64,000 bases of DNA from Ustilaginoidea virens. Lineage: Eukaryota > Ascomycota > Sordariomycetes > Hypocreales > Clavicipitaceae. The position numbers and the translations under genes are program-made. Numbering within the stretch: position 1 is the stretch's first letter; each line of letters opens with the position of its first letter. Shown one piece after another: positions 31,647 to 42,119 of the stretch. The notes beneath the pieces were generated by a model. It was not told the DNA's origin. It saw only the letters and a list, made by a program, of their open reading frames with translations, and searched no databases. The stretch lies in assembly GCF_000687475.1 (NCBI RefSeq), contig NC_057319.1, positions 2,904,001-2,968,000 of the forward strand. The letters run 5' to 3'.

Positions 31647-34382
31647 ATGACGTTTCGCTCCATCAGACCTGCTTCGTCGAGACCGCACACAGCCGTCCCG
31701 GTTCCGAAAGAGGGTTCCCAGGAACCGCAAGGCCGGGGCCAGGCGGCTGTCATCCAAGCCTGCAACAATTGTCGGAGGTTCAAAGTCAAGGTCTGTCTCC
31801 ATCCCCCACCACCACCCACCACCGCTCCCCCCCCCCCCCCCCCCCCCCCCCCCTTCCCGGCCTCTTTCCCTATGCCGGGCTTCTTCAACGCTCTTGGATG
31901 CCTCGCAAACTAAAACACTGCCGATCGATGCAATTAGTGCGACGGGAGTTGGCCCAGGTGCTCCACATGCACCGTCAAGAATCGCCAATGCGCTTACGTC
32001 GGCCAAGAGGGCCAGACCCGTGCCGCGGCTGTCAAGTCTCGCCTGGTGTCTCTGGAGGAGATTATCGATGCCTTGCGAAGTCGTGACCCCGACCAGGTCA
32101 CCCAGCTGCTGGATTGCATACGCACCAGCGACGACCCCGTCGACATCATCAAGCATCTTCCTGCGTCCTCGCCTGCAGCCACCGCCAAGGTCGACCCTCA
32201 CTGCAACCTGACGCTCCTCGCAAACAGGCCCATCCACGACGTCCGCCTTCTCTTTCCCGAACCGTCGATAGTCATGCGGGCTGTCGATTCCTTCTTCAGC
32301 TGCAGCGGCAAGCTATTTCAAGTCTTTTCCAGGGAACATATATCGCGCTGCTACAACGCCATATTCAACGAACCCCAAGCAGCCCTCTCCCAGAAAGTAA
32401 AGACCATGGTCTGTTGCGTGGCAGTTGTCGCCGCCGTCGGAGCCCAGTACATGGGTGACAGCTGCAGCCGCGAAATCGAACAGGGGCTATATGATCTTGC
32501 CAGGCATTTTTTCGAGGTCGCTGCCGAGCAAGAGCCGCTTCACTCCATCAAGGTATGCTCGCTACTGGCGCAGTACAATATTATGAGCAAGGAGATGATA
32601 GCCCTCGCCTATGTTGGTAAGGCGACGTCCACCAAAGCCGCCCCAGGCCTGCTGATGGGCCCAGCTTGAGCCTTCGCTTGCAGCTACTGATCCTTGTGCC
32701 CCCCCAACTTGCAGAAACGGGGCTAAGCTGGTGTAAGCTTCATGGCACCAGCGGCCAGGCCTGCCGGCCAGCATCCATCCCGCGGCTGGAGTGGTCCGAC
32801 TTGCGCAAGACGTGGCGCACCCTGGTGTTTTTCTCAAGGTCAGCCAGCACCCTGTCGGGTTTAACAACAATGTTCTCCTTTTTTTACCGAAACTTTTTAC
32901 TGATTTGGTCTTCTTTGCTCCCCCTCTCCTTCTTCTTCTTCTTCTTCTTTTTTTTTCTTTTTTTTTCTTTTTTTGTAGCTGGCTCTCATCAACCCTCGGG
33001 TACATGTCCGGGAATGCCTGGGTGGCGGAAAGAAGCATGGTAGGTAAACCATTGCTACTGCGCGTCGTGGCATAACTTTGATAATGATGAGCAGCTAAAA
33101 TTTTCCAAGTTGTCGGACATGAAAGCCGAGGACCCTACAGACGTGTCAGATGGTTTGTGCGACCCTGGCGGAGAAATCGGTCACCGTCTGACAATTGGCA
33201 GTTGTTCAAACAGAAATGGCGAGGATATGCATCCTCAAGGCGGACATACTTCGCATGCATCTCGTCTTCCAAGAGCTCTCCATGAAAAGTATAGAAACCA
33301 TCATGCAAGACCTGCAGAGGTGGTATGAAGAACTGCCAGACTGTGTGCGACTCGAATCCAGTGGACGCGATGGCTTGCAAACTGAGACCAAGCGGTCCAT
33401 AATGCATCTGCACTTGCTCTACCTCGGAGCCATGATGCTTCTCTACCGCCGAGTCGTAACCCAGTTTCTGCAGTCCTACCTGATCGGATCGAGCCCCGGC
33501 GTTTTGCAGATGTCTTGCAATGACGTAATTGTCCAACAAGCCAACGAGACTGTGCTGGCGGCAAGCACGTCAGCCCGCATCGTCAAACTGCTGATGGATG
33601 ACCAGGCAGTTTTCAAACACTGCTGGCTTGTCATGTAAGACGTCCTCTTCCCCCTCCTCCCCGATGTTTCAGGTTTCGCCCGGTACTAAGCAGTCGCGGA
33701 GAATAGTTTTCAGGCATACACAAGCTGCACGGTCCTCTTGCACGCAGTGGTCCAAAAACAAATTCACCGATTTTCCCCATCGACATGGGAAGATGATCTC
33801 GAGCGCGCCGGCGACTGCCTCAGTGTTCTTGCTTTCTGCGCCTCTAAAGACCTAATAGCTGCTCAATTCCATCACCAGCTCCACGGCATCTACCAGACCC
33901 TCGTCCAGCTTGGCGGCTCGTCTGCCATGGCACCAAGAGATGGGCGTGCGGAAACGGATGACCCTGGCCAAGCCTCGACGCCGTGCGGCGCACCCGAAGC
34001 TATCGGGACAGCGCAAACTTCACAGTGGACCAACTCGGCATTTATTCTCGACATCACCGCGGATGCGGATGCCTTGCTGCTGGAGACCACGCTCATCCTG
34101 TTCATGATGCTAAGTCGACCATTCGGCGATTCGGCTGCCGAAGAGGCTACACAGCTTAAGCTGGGAAAACACTGGATCAGCGATCCCCGGCGGCACGAGT
34201 ACCCTCAGATGGTGGAGCGGCTGGACTGGAGCCTGGAATACAAATGCCAGTTCAAGTGGGACATTAGCCAGCTCAGGTTCCCCTGTCCGTCCTCGGCCGA
34301 AGCATCGAAGCAAGACACGTCGCAAACCACATCCACGCCAAGTGCGAGCAGTGCCAGTCCGTGGGAGACGGACATGTGCTGA
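31647..34382 (+). CDS. Zn2Cys6 fungal transcription factor
   Basis: Exons 31647-31790, 31938-32616, 32715-32838, 32979-33039, 33095-33152, 33202-33634 and 33707-34382 sum to 2175 nt (724 residues). The binuclear zinc cluster is C39-x2-C42-x6-C49-x6-C56-x2-C59-x6-C66, with intron 1 falling just before the third Cys, as is common in this family. Linker and a short helix (LVSLEEIIDALRSR) follow, then the large middle homology region (MVCCVAVVAAVGAQYMGD, EWSDLRKTWRTLVFFSSWLSS, TKRSIMHLHLLYLGAMMLLYRR, CWLVIFQAYTSCTVLLHAVV). Intron 1 contains C27 and intron 3 a T-rich tract. It is likely a nuclear DNA-binding regulator of unknown targets; neighbours are the secreted protein upstream and BLI-3 downstream. 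Confidence 0.9.
31827..31853 (+). repeat. C27 homopolymer inside intron 1 of the Zn2Cys6 gene
   Basis: Twenty-seven consecutive C in the 147-nt intron that splits the zinc cluster. Confidence 0.85.
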
Positions 34383-35460
34383 GCCAAGCGGATGGGGGGC
34401 GACCACCCCCGTGGGGAGTAGATCCGACAGGCCACGCACGATTTTTTTTTGTTCTTTTTTGACTCTCCTTATCTGCGGTTCCTGAATCGTGTGCGTCTTG
34501 TTGCCGGGGCAAAGGACTCAACGGGTGGTGAGAGGCGCGCCCCTGTTTTGCATACGGACACAATATGGGATGAGGCAGTTCAGAATGAAAACCTGAAGCT
34601 TTTGGAGTCATGCGTCAGATGACAGTCTATTGAATCCAATTGGCAGAGCTTCTTGGCATCTCGCCGCTGGTTGGCCAGTGGGCGAGATGCCATGCTCTTC
34701 GAGCGGGGGACGAAGGAGTAGTGGGAAGCAGGACCAGCAGGGGGGGCTTGGCCAGGTCCGGATCGGGCCGTGCCGGCGTCGGCGCCGCTGTCCACAGTCT
34801 GTTGCAAAAGCTAAGAAGAGGCTGGGCGTCATTTTCCGCGGTTTGCCTGTCGTCGTGTGGCTTGCCGGCACCTGCGTCGAGGGAGAATACTGCGGGGAGT
34901 GTGTTCCCCTTTTGGACAATGAAGATTGCTTGCTGCCATAAATTTTGAATCGAGTCGTGTACTTGAGTGACTCCAGGGGTGTCGATAGCCTCGGCCCAGC
35001 CCAACTTTGGAATGAAGCCATCGTTCTCTTTTGGCGAGTCGAAAAGTCTTGGTGGCCTGTTTGGAAACGAGTGCCACAAGCTCGACCGAGGCGCTGTGCT
35101 GTGTGCATGGCAAAGTCAATGAGGGGTTGTTTTCAAGCGGGGAAACGGGGCAAACGGGAAACGCCCCCGCTGCCATGACAGCGCGGTGATGGTTCCTTGC
35201 ATCGTCGATGACGCCTCGAGTGCTCTGCGCAAGTCCATTACGTCATAGGCGACGGCGCCGCGCTTATATCAGGCGGGATCAGCCTCCGACGGGGCAGAAA
35301 CCAAAAACGATATCCCTTTGCTTTGCATTTTCGAGAGAAAAAGAAAGAAGAGGGTTTCATTCTGCCACCTTCTCGTAAAAATTTTCCCAAAAGACTAAAA
35401 AAAAGGGTCCAGACAGTTGCCAGACATTTCTTGACGGCGGCTTGACTCCAGACCCTCGTC
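34383..35460. other. Intergenic region before BLI-3
   Basis: About 1.1 kb. Contains T-rich sequence at 34441-34460 and CT/GA-rich leader before 35461. A 150-codon minus-strand ORF (34627-35079) has no known motif and is not called as a gene. Confidence 0.4.
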
Positions 35461-36087
35461 ATGTCCTTCTCCAACACGTCCACCGGCGACAAGCCCGCCG
35501 ACCCGTACAAGCAAGCCAACAAGGACAATGTCGACGTGCCGACCAAGATCCAGGACCTGGTCAGCTTCATCACCGCCTGCAAGTACGGCATGATGACGAC
35601 CCGGTGCGCCAGCTCCGGCGGGCTCGTGTCGCGGTGCATGGCCCTCGCGGGCACGGAAAACAACGGCGTCGACCTGATCTTCCACACAAACACCGAGTCC
35701 GGCAAGACGGACGACGTGGCGGGCGACCCGGCCGTCAACATGTCCTTCCTCAACAGCAAGGGCGAGTGGGCGTCCATCTCGGGGCGCGCGTCCGTCATCA
35801 CCGACCGCGCCGTGGTCAAGAAGTACTACAGCCCTGCGCTGAAGGCGTGGATGGGCGACCTGGGGGACGGCGTGCACGACGCGTCCGAGGAGGACCCGAG
35901 GATCGGCGTGGTCAGGCTGGGCGCGGAGACGGCGACGTACGCGCTCTCGGCCAAGGGGCAGATCATGCAGGCCGTCGAGGTGGCCCAGAGCACCCTGACG
36001 GGGAAGCCGGCCGAGGTGAATAAGCTGCGGCACATCAGCGAGGACGAGTTCAAGACGTGGAGGAAGATGGCGCCGGGTGGGTCGTGA
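35461..36087 (+). CDS. bli-3: BLI-3-like FMN-binding split-barrel protein
   Basis: One exon of 208 residues. Conserved segments include KPADPYKQANKDN, KIQDLVSFITACKYGMMTTR, GLVSRCMALAGTENNGVDL, FHTNTESGKTDDVAGDPAVN, NSKGEWASISGRASVITDR and YYSPALKAWMGDLGDGVHD. This is the pyridoxamine-phosphate-oxidase-like / general stress protein 26 fold and matches Neurospora BLI-3, a blue-light-inducible gene product. Such proteins bind FMN or related cofactors; the enzymatic role is not established. Cytosolic, no targeting signal. Codon use is strongly GC-ending, suggesting good expression. Light regulation here is an expectation from the homologue, not seen in the sequence. Confidence 0.9.
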   Translation: MSFSNTSTGDKPADPYKQANKDNVDVPTKIQDLVSFITACKYGMMTTRCASSGGLVSRCMALAGTENNGVDLIFHTNTESGKTDDVAGDPAVNMSFLNSKGEWASISGRASVITDRAVVKKYYSPALKAWMGDLGDGVHDASEEDPRIGVVRLGAETATYALSAKGQIMQAVEVAQSTLTGKPAEVNKLRHISEDEFKTWRKMAPGGS

Positions 36088-37376
36088 GTCGTGAGTTGCA
36101 AATCGTGAGCTATAGTTTAAAGATTGATGAATTGTGTGTGTGTGTGTGTGTTTTTTCATATGGGCAGCAATTCCCCCCCGGGGGGGCTGCTGATGCTGGC
36201 GTGGTGGTGATTGCGGCACGGGAGCAAGCATCTCGACGGGAGTGTCGGCTGTCAATATCACATCACAACACACAATGAATCCTCTGCCGACCAGAGTACG
36301 ACTGCGCCTGTGATTCGTGGACTCGTGTAAATTCCCTTCAACCTCTGGCTCATACATTGGGAACCTAGCTGTTATGCAGGCTCATTCAAATGACGTGAAA
36401 AAGGCCGAACACGTAGTAGAACTTTGATTAATTTCGACGTTTGACGTGCTGTTGCCATTGTTGGGATTGTGCGGGAATTGACGCTCGTGCTCGTCATCCA
36501 AGACGAAGCATATATCCTCGAGCATGCTTTGATTTCCCCATTGCCCCAGGGCCGTTGTTTCATCATAGTTGTTTCAAGGATGAGTGGTAGGTAAGTCTTC
36601 TTGCTCCTGTGGCCTGCGCGGCTGTGGCTGCTGCCGATAATGGCCTGTATTGCAATTCCAAAGTTGGTAGGTAGCGTCACTGATGCGATTTTGACTTTGG
36701 CACAGGCTGGCAGTCGTTTTGCGTGTAGTGAACCGGTTTCGACCGCTTCCTGTATCGGCCGGCATTTGGTGCTAAATGTCTTTTTTTCACTGCCAGAACA
36801 CAACACTCCTTCGTATCTTTTCCCCACCCGTAGGATAGGCGCCGTTGCACTTGAAACCCCCATGGCCAACATGTCGACTGCAATGAAGAGGGGCATCATG
36901 GGATGATGTATTGTGTGCAGTGGCCAAAGGGAAAATCCCTCAACGCCGCAGAAACGCTCGGAAGAGCCAGACTGACTCCCAGTCAGCATTCAGCCGGAAA
37001 CAATCAAGGGCAAAAGGCCATCGGGGTCGTGGAAGCGCTCGGCAAAGCCAGGCGCACCATTCGATTCTCGACTGAAACAAATCAAGGGCAACAATGCCAC
37101 CGGGGCCGTGAAGGCTAAGACATCGAGTGCTGCTTGGCCAGAAAGTTCGTCAAAACCGCACGACTGGCTGTTGTCGGGGAGTAGTTTGGTGGACGGTCAG
37201 TACGACTACGGACTGGGTCAGCGGGCCCAAGGCAACCGCACGGGTCGCCATAGCCCTCACTTCTTTGGTCATCGGGTCATCGTGTTGGGCCAGGAGCTTG
37301 TCCGACTTGTTTGGTTGCAACTTCACTGTACGGGCAATCTGTTTAACGTTGCATGGCAGCATCGCATCGAATCCCA
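36088..37376. other. Intergenic region with a (GT)n and an imperfect duplication
   Basis: Contains TGTGTGTG at 36134-36152. An imperfect direct duplication of about 75-80 bp lies at 36948-37118: GAAACGCTCGG / GAAGCGCTCGG and GAAACAATCAAGGGC / GAAACAAATCAAGGGC. A 205-codon minus-strand ORF (36372-36989) has no recognisable domain. Confidence 0.45.
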
Positions 37377-37785
37377 GAGTACAAGTCAACCAACCATTCC
37401 CCCCCTCCCCTTCTCATCCGACCGCCCCACAATGACGTAACTAACCTGATCATTGCTATAGGCTATATACCTACTTAATATAATTATTTTATTAAAAGAA
37501 GTCACTTTATATGGAAAAATATATGCAAAAGTACTTTTTAATATAGTAAGTTACTTTATATATAAAAATACTTTTCTACTTATAATGAAAAAAAATTAAA
37601 GAAGTCACATTATGTAGAAAAATATATGTAAAGGTACTTTAAGTCGAGAAAGTCGCTATATAAAGAAAGTCTGGTAGCTACTATAGACTTAAGGGTCTAC
37701 TACTGCTTATTTTATTACAACTATTTAGGAAAGAGCAGTGGTTAGGTCAGCTACGTTATTGTGGGGTGGTCGAATATTCCAATTT
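37377..37785. mobile_element. Degenerate MITE-like element with terminal inverted repeats
   Basis: Left end GAGTACAAGTCAACCAACC...CCGACCGCCCCACAATGACG (37377-37445); the right end at about 37733-37785 reads as a diverged inverted copy (AGCAGTGGTTAGGTCAGC, TTATTGTGGGGTGGTCGAAT). The interior is very AT-rich with TAGAAAAATATATGTAAAGGTAC repeats. The termini and interior match the element at 38538-39314, so both belong to one family; this copy looks older and its right end is truncated or mutated. Confidence 0.65.
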
Positions 37786-38049
37786 CTGAAAAAATAGGTA
37801 ACTAGCCAATCAGAACTCAGGCCAAGCGCTAGGTCCCAACCCTTGCTCAGGTGACCCACGAAAGCCAGAAAACGAGCATCCATTCATCACCTTCTGCAAC
37901 CTCTCCTCACGACCAAGCAGTTTTTCCGTCGCTTCAACTTGCGAATAAGACTTTTTGTTGGCTGATCGGGTACCAGGTAGTGGTACTTTTTTGCACAATC
38001 TTGCCCCGAGACTTCAAACGCAGCAACCGCAAGCATCTCCAAGCACGCA

Positions 38050-38074
38050 CACGCGAACCTTGACAGCAACGGCT

Positions 38075-38106
<32 letters not shown>

Positions 38107-38112
38107 GCAGCC
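38050..38112 (+). repeat. CAG/CAA microsatellite
   Basis: CAGCAGCAGCAGCAGCAGCAACAACAG run at about 38077-38110, directly 3' of the stop codon of the disrupted hydrolase gene (minus strand). Confidence 0.8.
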
Positions 38113-38528
38113 CCTTCACTCTATTGCAGCGCCGCCCAGCGCCCTCAGCAACCGGGAGTCTCGCCCGTTTTCATACGCCTCCGGCGAAAGCGGGTAATGT
38201 GCTCCAAACAGGTGCCCCCGCCCTGCGTTGCTGTAAAAGACCGAATTCCTGGCGTACCCCTGTTCGGCTTCGCCCTCACGTCTCACCACGCCCAGCGTGG
38301 CCACGAGGTCTTCCCTGTGGGCAAAGTGCTCCGTCGTGTGGACTACATCGCCCAGCGACTGATCCGTCCTCTTGACCAGCCAGTCGACGCTGGGGTTCCC
38401 AAACGTAAAGACCCTCAGCTTGGTCCTCAGATCCTCCCGCCTCTCCACAAACCCTGGTTGGCTATCTTCCACCAGAGACTGCAGCACCAGCCGGAGGAGA
38501 AGACAGCCCTGCGAGTGTGCAATCACGA

Positions 38529-38537
38529 CCACCTTGT
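38529..38537. repeat. Target site duplication, left copy (CCACCTTGT)
   Basis: Nine bases identical to 39315-39323, immediately flanking the element's terminal inverted repeats. Confidence 0.85.
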
Positions 38538-39314
38538 GAGACTACATATCAACCGACCTATGCCCCCCCCTAGTCATTCGACCCCCCCATAATAACTTAA
38601 CAGACCTGACCAATGCTCTTTCCTAATATAGAGATACGGTAATAAATAGTAGTAGATCCCTTAATCTATAGTAGCCACTAGACTATAAGTATCTTTATAT
38701 ATATTTTTCTATAGTAAGTGACTTCCCTTATATTTTTACTAGGTATCCCTACCTAAGAACCTAATATTAAAAGTAGATAAAGTACCTTTATATAGACTTT
38801 TGTATCGAAAGTGACTTCCTTTCTTTTATTAGGTAGGTACCTAGGTCCTTAGGTACTATACGTAGAAAAAGTACCTTTATATATATTTTTCTATATAAAG
38901 TGACTTCTTATATTTCTACGAAGTACCTAGGTACCTAGTATCTAGGTACTAGGGATAGAAAAAGAGGTACCTTTATATATATATTTCTATAGAAAGTGAC
39001 TTCTTTAATATTCTTACTAGGTACCCTTACGTAAGAACCTAATAAAACAGCAGAGAAAGTACTTCTCCCTATATTTTTCTAAAGAAAGCGACTTCTTTAA
39101 TTTCTTTTACTAGGTACCCCTACCTAAGAACCTAGTAAAATATCAGAGAAAGTACTTCTCCATATAGCTTTCTATATAAGGTGACCTGACCCATTATTCC
39201 CTAATAAACCAATTATATTAAGAGTATAGCCCACAGCAATGGTCAGGTCAGTTAAGTTATTATGGGGGGGTCGGATGACAAGGGGGGAACACAGGTCGGT
39301 TGACCTGTACCCTC
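38538..39314. mobile_element. Non-autonomous MULE-like element (777 bp) inserted in the hydrolase gene
   Basis: Terminal inverted repeats of about 75 bp start GAGACTACATATCAACCGACC on the left and GAGGGTACAGGTCAACCGACC on the right (read inward) and both contain CGACCCCCCCATAATAACTTAAC and GACCTGACCA. A perfect 9-bp target duplication flanks it. Long inverted repeats, a GAG terminus and 9-bp duplication are traits of Mutator-like elements. The interior is AT-rich, has no transposase ORF and consists mostly of about six copies of a roughly 95-bp repeat containing AAGTACCTTTATATATATTTTTCTATA and GTGACTTC. Confidence 0.8.
38680..39185. repeat. Tandem ~95-bp AT-rich repeats inside the element
   Basis: Recurring AAAGTACCTTTATAT...TTTCTATA.AAAGTGACTTC blocks at about 38690, 38780, 38868, 38963, 39057 and 39150, separated by AGGTACCTAGGTACC-type palindromic sequence. 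Confidence 0.75.
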
Positions 39315-39323
39315 CCACCTTGT
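39315..39323. repeat. Target site duplication, right copy (CCACCTTGT)
   Basis: Matches 38529-38537 exactly. Confidence 0.85.
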
Positions 39324-40756
39324 CGGGGGGGGCTCTGCCAGGAAGCCATAGCGCGTCCCTCAGCTCCTTGTGGAGCGACTCTTGAGCCGCCTTGCTGCTT
39401 TCCGTGCGCTCGATCAAAGCGTTGTCCGTGTCCAACCTTTGAGCCCGCGTACTCCTTTGAGCCGCCTTTCTGCTTTCCCTGCGCTGGATCAAGGCGTTGT
39501 CCGTGCCCAAACCCGCGGCGGTGCGCTCTCCGGCGCACTCGATCAAGTCCCAGATGATGCCGTCGCTCCTGTTGTACACGCCCTTGACCTCTCTCCTGAA
39601 AGCGTCGTGAATCTTATCGCACGAGCGCCAGAACCAGACCTGCTCGTTGGCAATGCCGTTGATGAAGAGCCACCTCTCGCCTGGGGGCGAGTTTTCCATC
39701 TCCGACACGTAGGTTGGGGGCGGCGGGTTTCCGTCCTGGTCAAAGTCGCTGGCCAGGGAGAAGGTTATCTGGGGGCTGCCCAGTCCGCCAGACGACGTAC
39801 TGGCGGTTTGGAGCAGGGCGACGGGCGTCAAGGCCACCCGCTGCGCCTGGTAGACGATGGCTCGGCGGTTTTCCTCCTTCCCGAGGTCCAGCTCGTTATA
39901 AGGGTTATCGGCGGCTGCAACGCCGTCAACCGGGCCATTGATTCCATCAACAGTTCCGCCGGGGAACGCCTCCACAACGTTCATTGGATTAAGCAAGTCG
40001 AGGAGGAACCCCTTGAGATTGACCAGGCGCCCCCAGATAAAAGTCAGCGTTTTCTGCCTTTCTCTGTCGGCATCCCACGTCTCCATGATGAGCTTTAGTA
40101 GCCAAGTAAGGATCGGTATGAATGCCTCGATGATGCGTAAAAGGATGCGGATGATGAAATCGACAATTGATCCGTTGCTTGCAGCGCCAAAAATTCTTGC
40201 CGCGGCTTCCAAAATAATGTCTGGGATACCGAACATGCTCAACACCCACATCACGGCTCGCCACAGCCAGTTGACTGGCGTCCAGACCATGAGGTTGACG
40301 ATTCCGTGGCCTATAGATTTGACTTTGTCGGTAATCACGTCCACCATTGCGAACGGAAACTTGATCAATCTGTGGAAATCATGACCGACCGAGTCCCATG
40401 ACTCTTGCAGAATGCGAATCGCGCGCGCCCCGAGTCCCTTGTAAGGCTCCACCACGGGGCTGGCTATAACCATGGAAGACATTACCGCGGGCCCGGCCAT
40501 AGCCATGGCAGTCTCTGCCATGACCCTGGCTAGTTCCACGTAAATGTCTACCACGATGCCGGCTACATCCATGGAAATCTTTACCACCAATTTGGTTGTA
40601 TCGGCAAGATCTAACATTGTGACAAACTGACCTGGTAAGAATAAAATGGTGACAAGCTGACCTGGTAAGAGATGAGTCCTTTGGGGCAGGGGGTCATCGG
40701 GATGTCCTTAACGTTTATAGAGCTTCAGATGAGCCAGCCTAATTGAAGCCAGACAC

Positions 40757-41000
40757 GTCGCCACGTAAAGACTTCGCAAAGATGACCTCGGAGGCTCAAG
40801 GCTGGGATGTTGCGAGAGCGCCAGATGAGCCAGCCGAGGCGAGCGTGCGAGACGAGCGTGCTGTAAGAGTCTCCGGCAAGGGACCAAATTAAACGACAAA
40901 GGACCATGGCCACGTCAAGCCGTCGCAAAGGTTACCTCAGAGGCTCAAGGCTGGGATGGCGTGAGAGCGCGAGATGAGCGTGCGATAAGAGTTTCCGGAC
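40757..41000. repeat. Imperfect direct repeat pair
   Basis: GCCACGT...AGGCTCAAGGCTGGGATG...GAGAGCGC.AGATGAG...TAAGAGT.TCCGG occurs twice, at about 40757-40880 and 40907-41000. Confidence 0.75.
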
Positions 41001-41269
41001 CCAACGTGTAGATACCTGGATCTGTAAGTCGTGATGCCATTTCCGCAAACCAGAGATTCGACGCCGTGGCGCTTGGTTCGTGTTGTCCTGCCACCACGCC
41101 GTCAGCCGAAGCGCCACAAAGCCGGCAAACTGGACCGGTTCCGCGCTTGGACACCTGAGATTGAAACAGAGCGCCGAGCTGACAGTCGCGAGCGCCAGCG
41201 CGTTTTGCGAGACCTGCCTCGTTGGATGTCCCCGAGCCGTGCGACGTGGCCGACGCCACCACAAGCCCT

Positions 41270-41311
41270 GCCTGCCTGCCTGCCTGCCTGTCTGCCTGCC
41301 TGCCTGCCGGC
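41270..41311 (+). repeat. (TGCC)n tetranucleotide repeat
   Basis: About ten copies of CCTG/TGCC with one TGTC interruption. Confidence 0.85.
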
Positions 41312-42119
41312 GCAAGCAAGAACCCCAAGCGACGGACTCTTTTGGAACACCAACGCGCAAGAGATGGAGCGAGCAGCCGATTGCAGAGCGAAAACGACAG
41401 GGTCCGAGGGTCCGAGCTGGCCAAGCTTTGGCATCAGCATCGAATTCCCAGTCTTCAATCCAGTCAGTCGTGCAACGGCACATGACCTCGCAGAGCAGCA
41501 TGTAGGGGTCGCCTCGTCTCGCCTCTCGCAAGGACACACTTTCCACGCTTTTCGCCGGACGGCGCTCGGATCGTCTTCCCCGGAGTGAGGTCTGATTAAA
41601 GTTGTTGTCGTGGCAGCGCCTCCTATGCACCCGAACGGGGCCCAGATGGTGCCAAACGCAAGCCACGCCGGCTTTCCCGGCAATGGCATGATGATGCTTG
41701 CTGCTTGCTGCTCTTGACCAACCTGCCCACCTCGTCCGGGTGGAACAAGTCTGCAAGTGTTTCAGACACGCCGGTCTCCCGCGAGCAGGGGATCTTCATG
41801 TGATGGCGGGTCTGCTCTGCTCTGGAGAAGAGGCAGCCTCACACCGGCGCAGCATTTTGTATCCACCCCATCCGCCGCGCCCTCCCATCGTCGTCCACTA
41901 GCCGAGAGGGCGATTCCTAAAAAAAAAAAGAAAATAAATAAATAAATAAAAACCCAGGGCGCCGCTGTGAATGTCATACCTCTCTCTATCTGCCCGGCGC
42001 TCAAGAGCCCACGTGTACGTACCTGCCACTGCGAATGGACTTTCCCCGACTTGTTTCTGTGTCTTCCTCGGGGAATCAGGTAGTGCTTCAGCGTCTGGGG
42101 AACCTGTCCCTAAAACCGA

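Larger units (their letters stand above)
38116..40617 (-). pseudogene. Serine-hydrolase-like gene split by a transposable element
   Basis: The N-terminal part (40617 to about 39315, 434 codons) starts MLDLADTTKLVVKIS, has several strongly hydrophobic helices (IVNLMVWTPVNWLWRAVMWV) and then GERWLFINGIAN, NRSDGIIWDLIECAGER and HKELRDALW. The C-terminal part (38541-38116) holds KVVVIAHSQGC with a lipase-type nucleophile elbow (HSQG), RVFTFGNPSVDW and HLFGAHY. This order is that of fungal DUF676/lipase-like alpha/beta hydrolases. The 777-bp element at 38538-39314 lies between; read through, it adds about 43 foreign codons and a stop at 39172. Both halves are in the same frame across the target duplication. 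A 25-residue tandem duplication (TDNALIQRRESRKAAQ / TDNALIERTESSKAAQ) lies just before the insertion. Splicing of the insert is possible but uncertain. Confidence 0.75.

Noticed and set aside
24450..36087. Secondary-metabolite gene cluster (P450, phosphotransferase, regulator)
   Set aside because: No polyketide, peptide or terpene synthase and no transporter in the window; proximity alone is not enough.
36372..36989. 205-codon minus-strand ORF
   Set aside because: No recognisable motif, no splice-extended homology; kept as intergenic.
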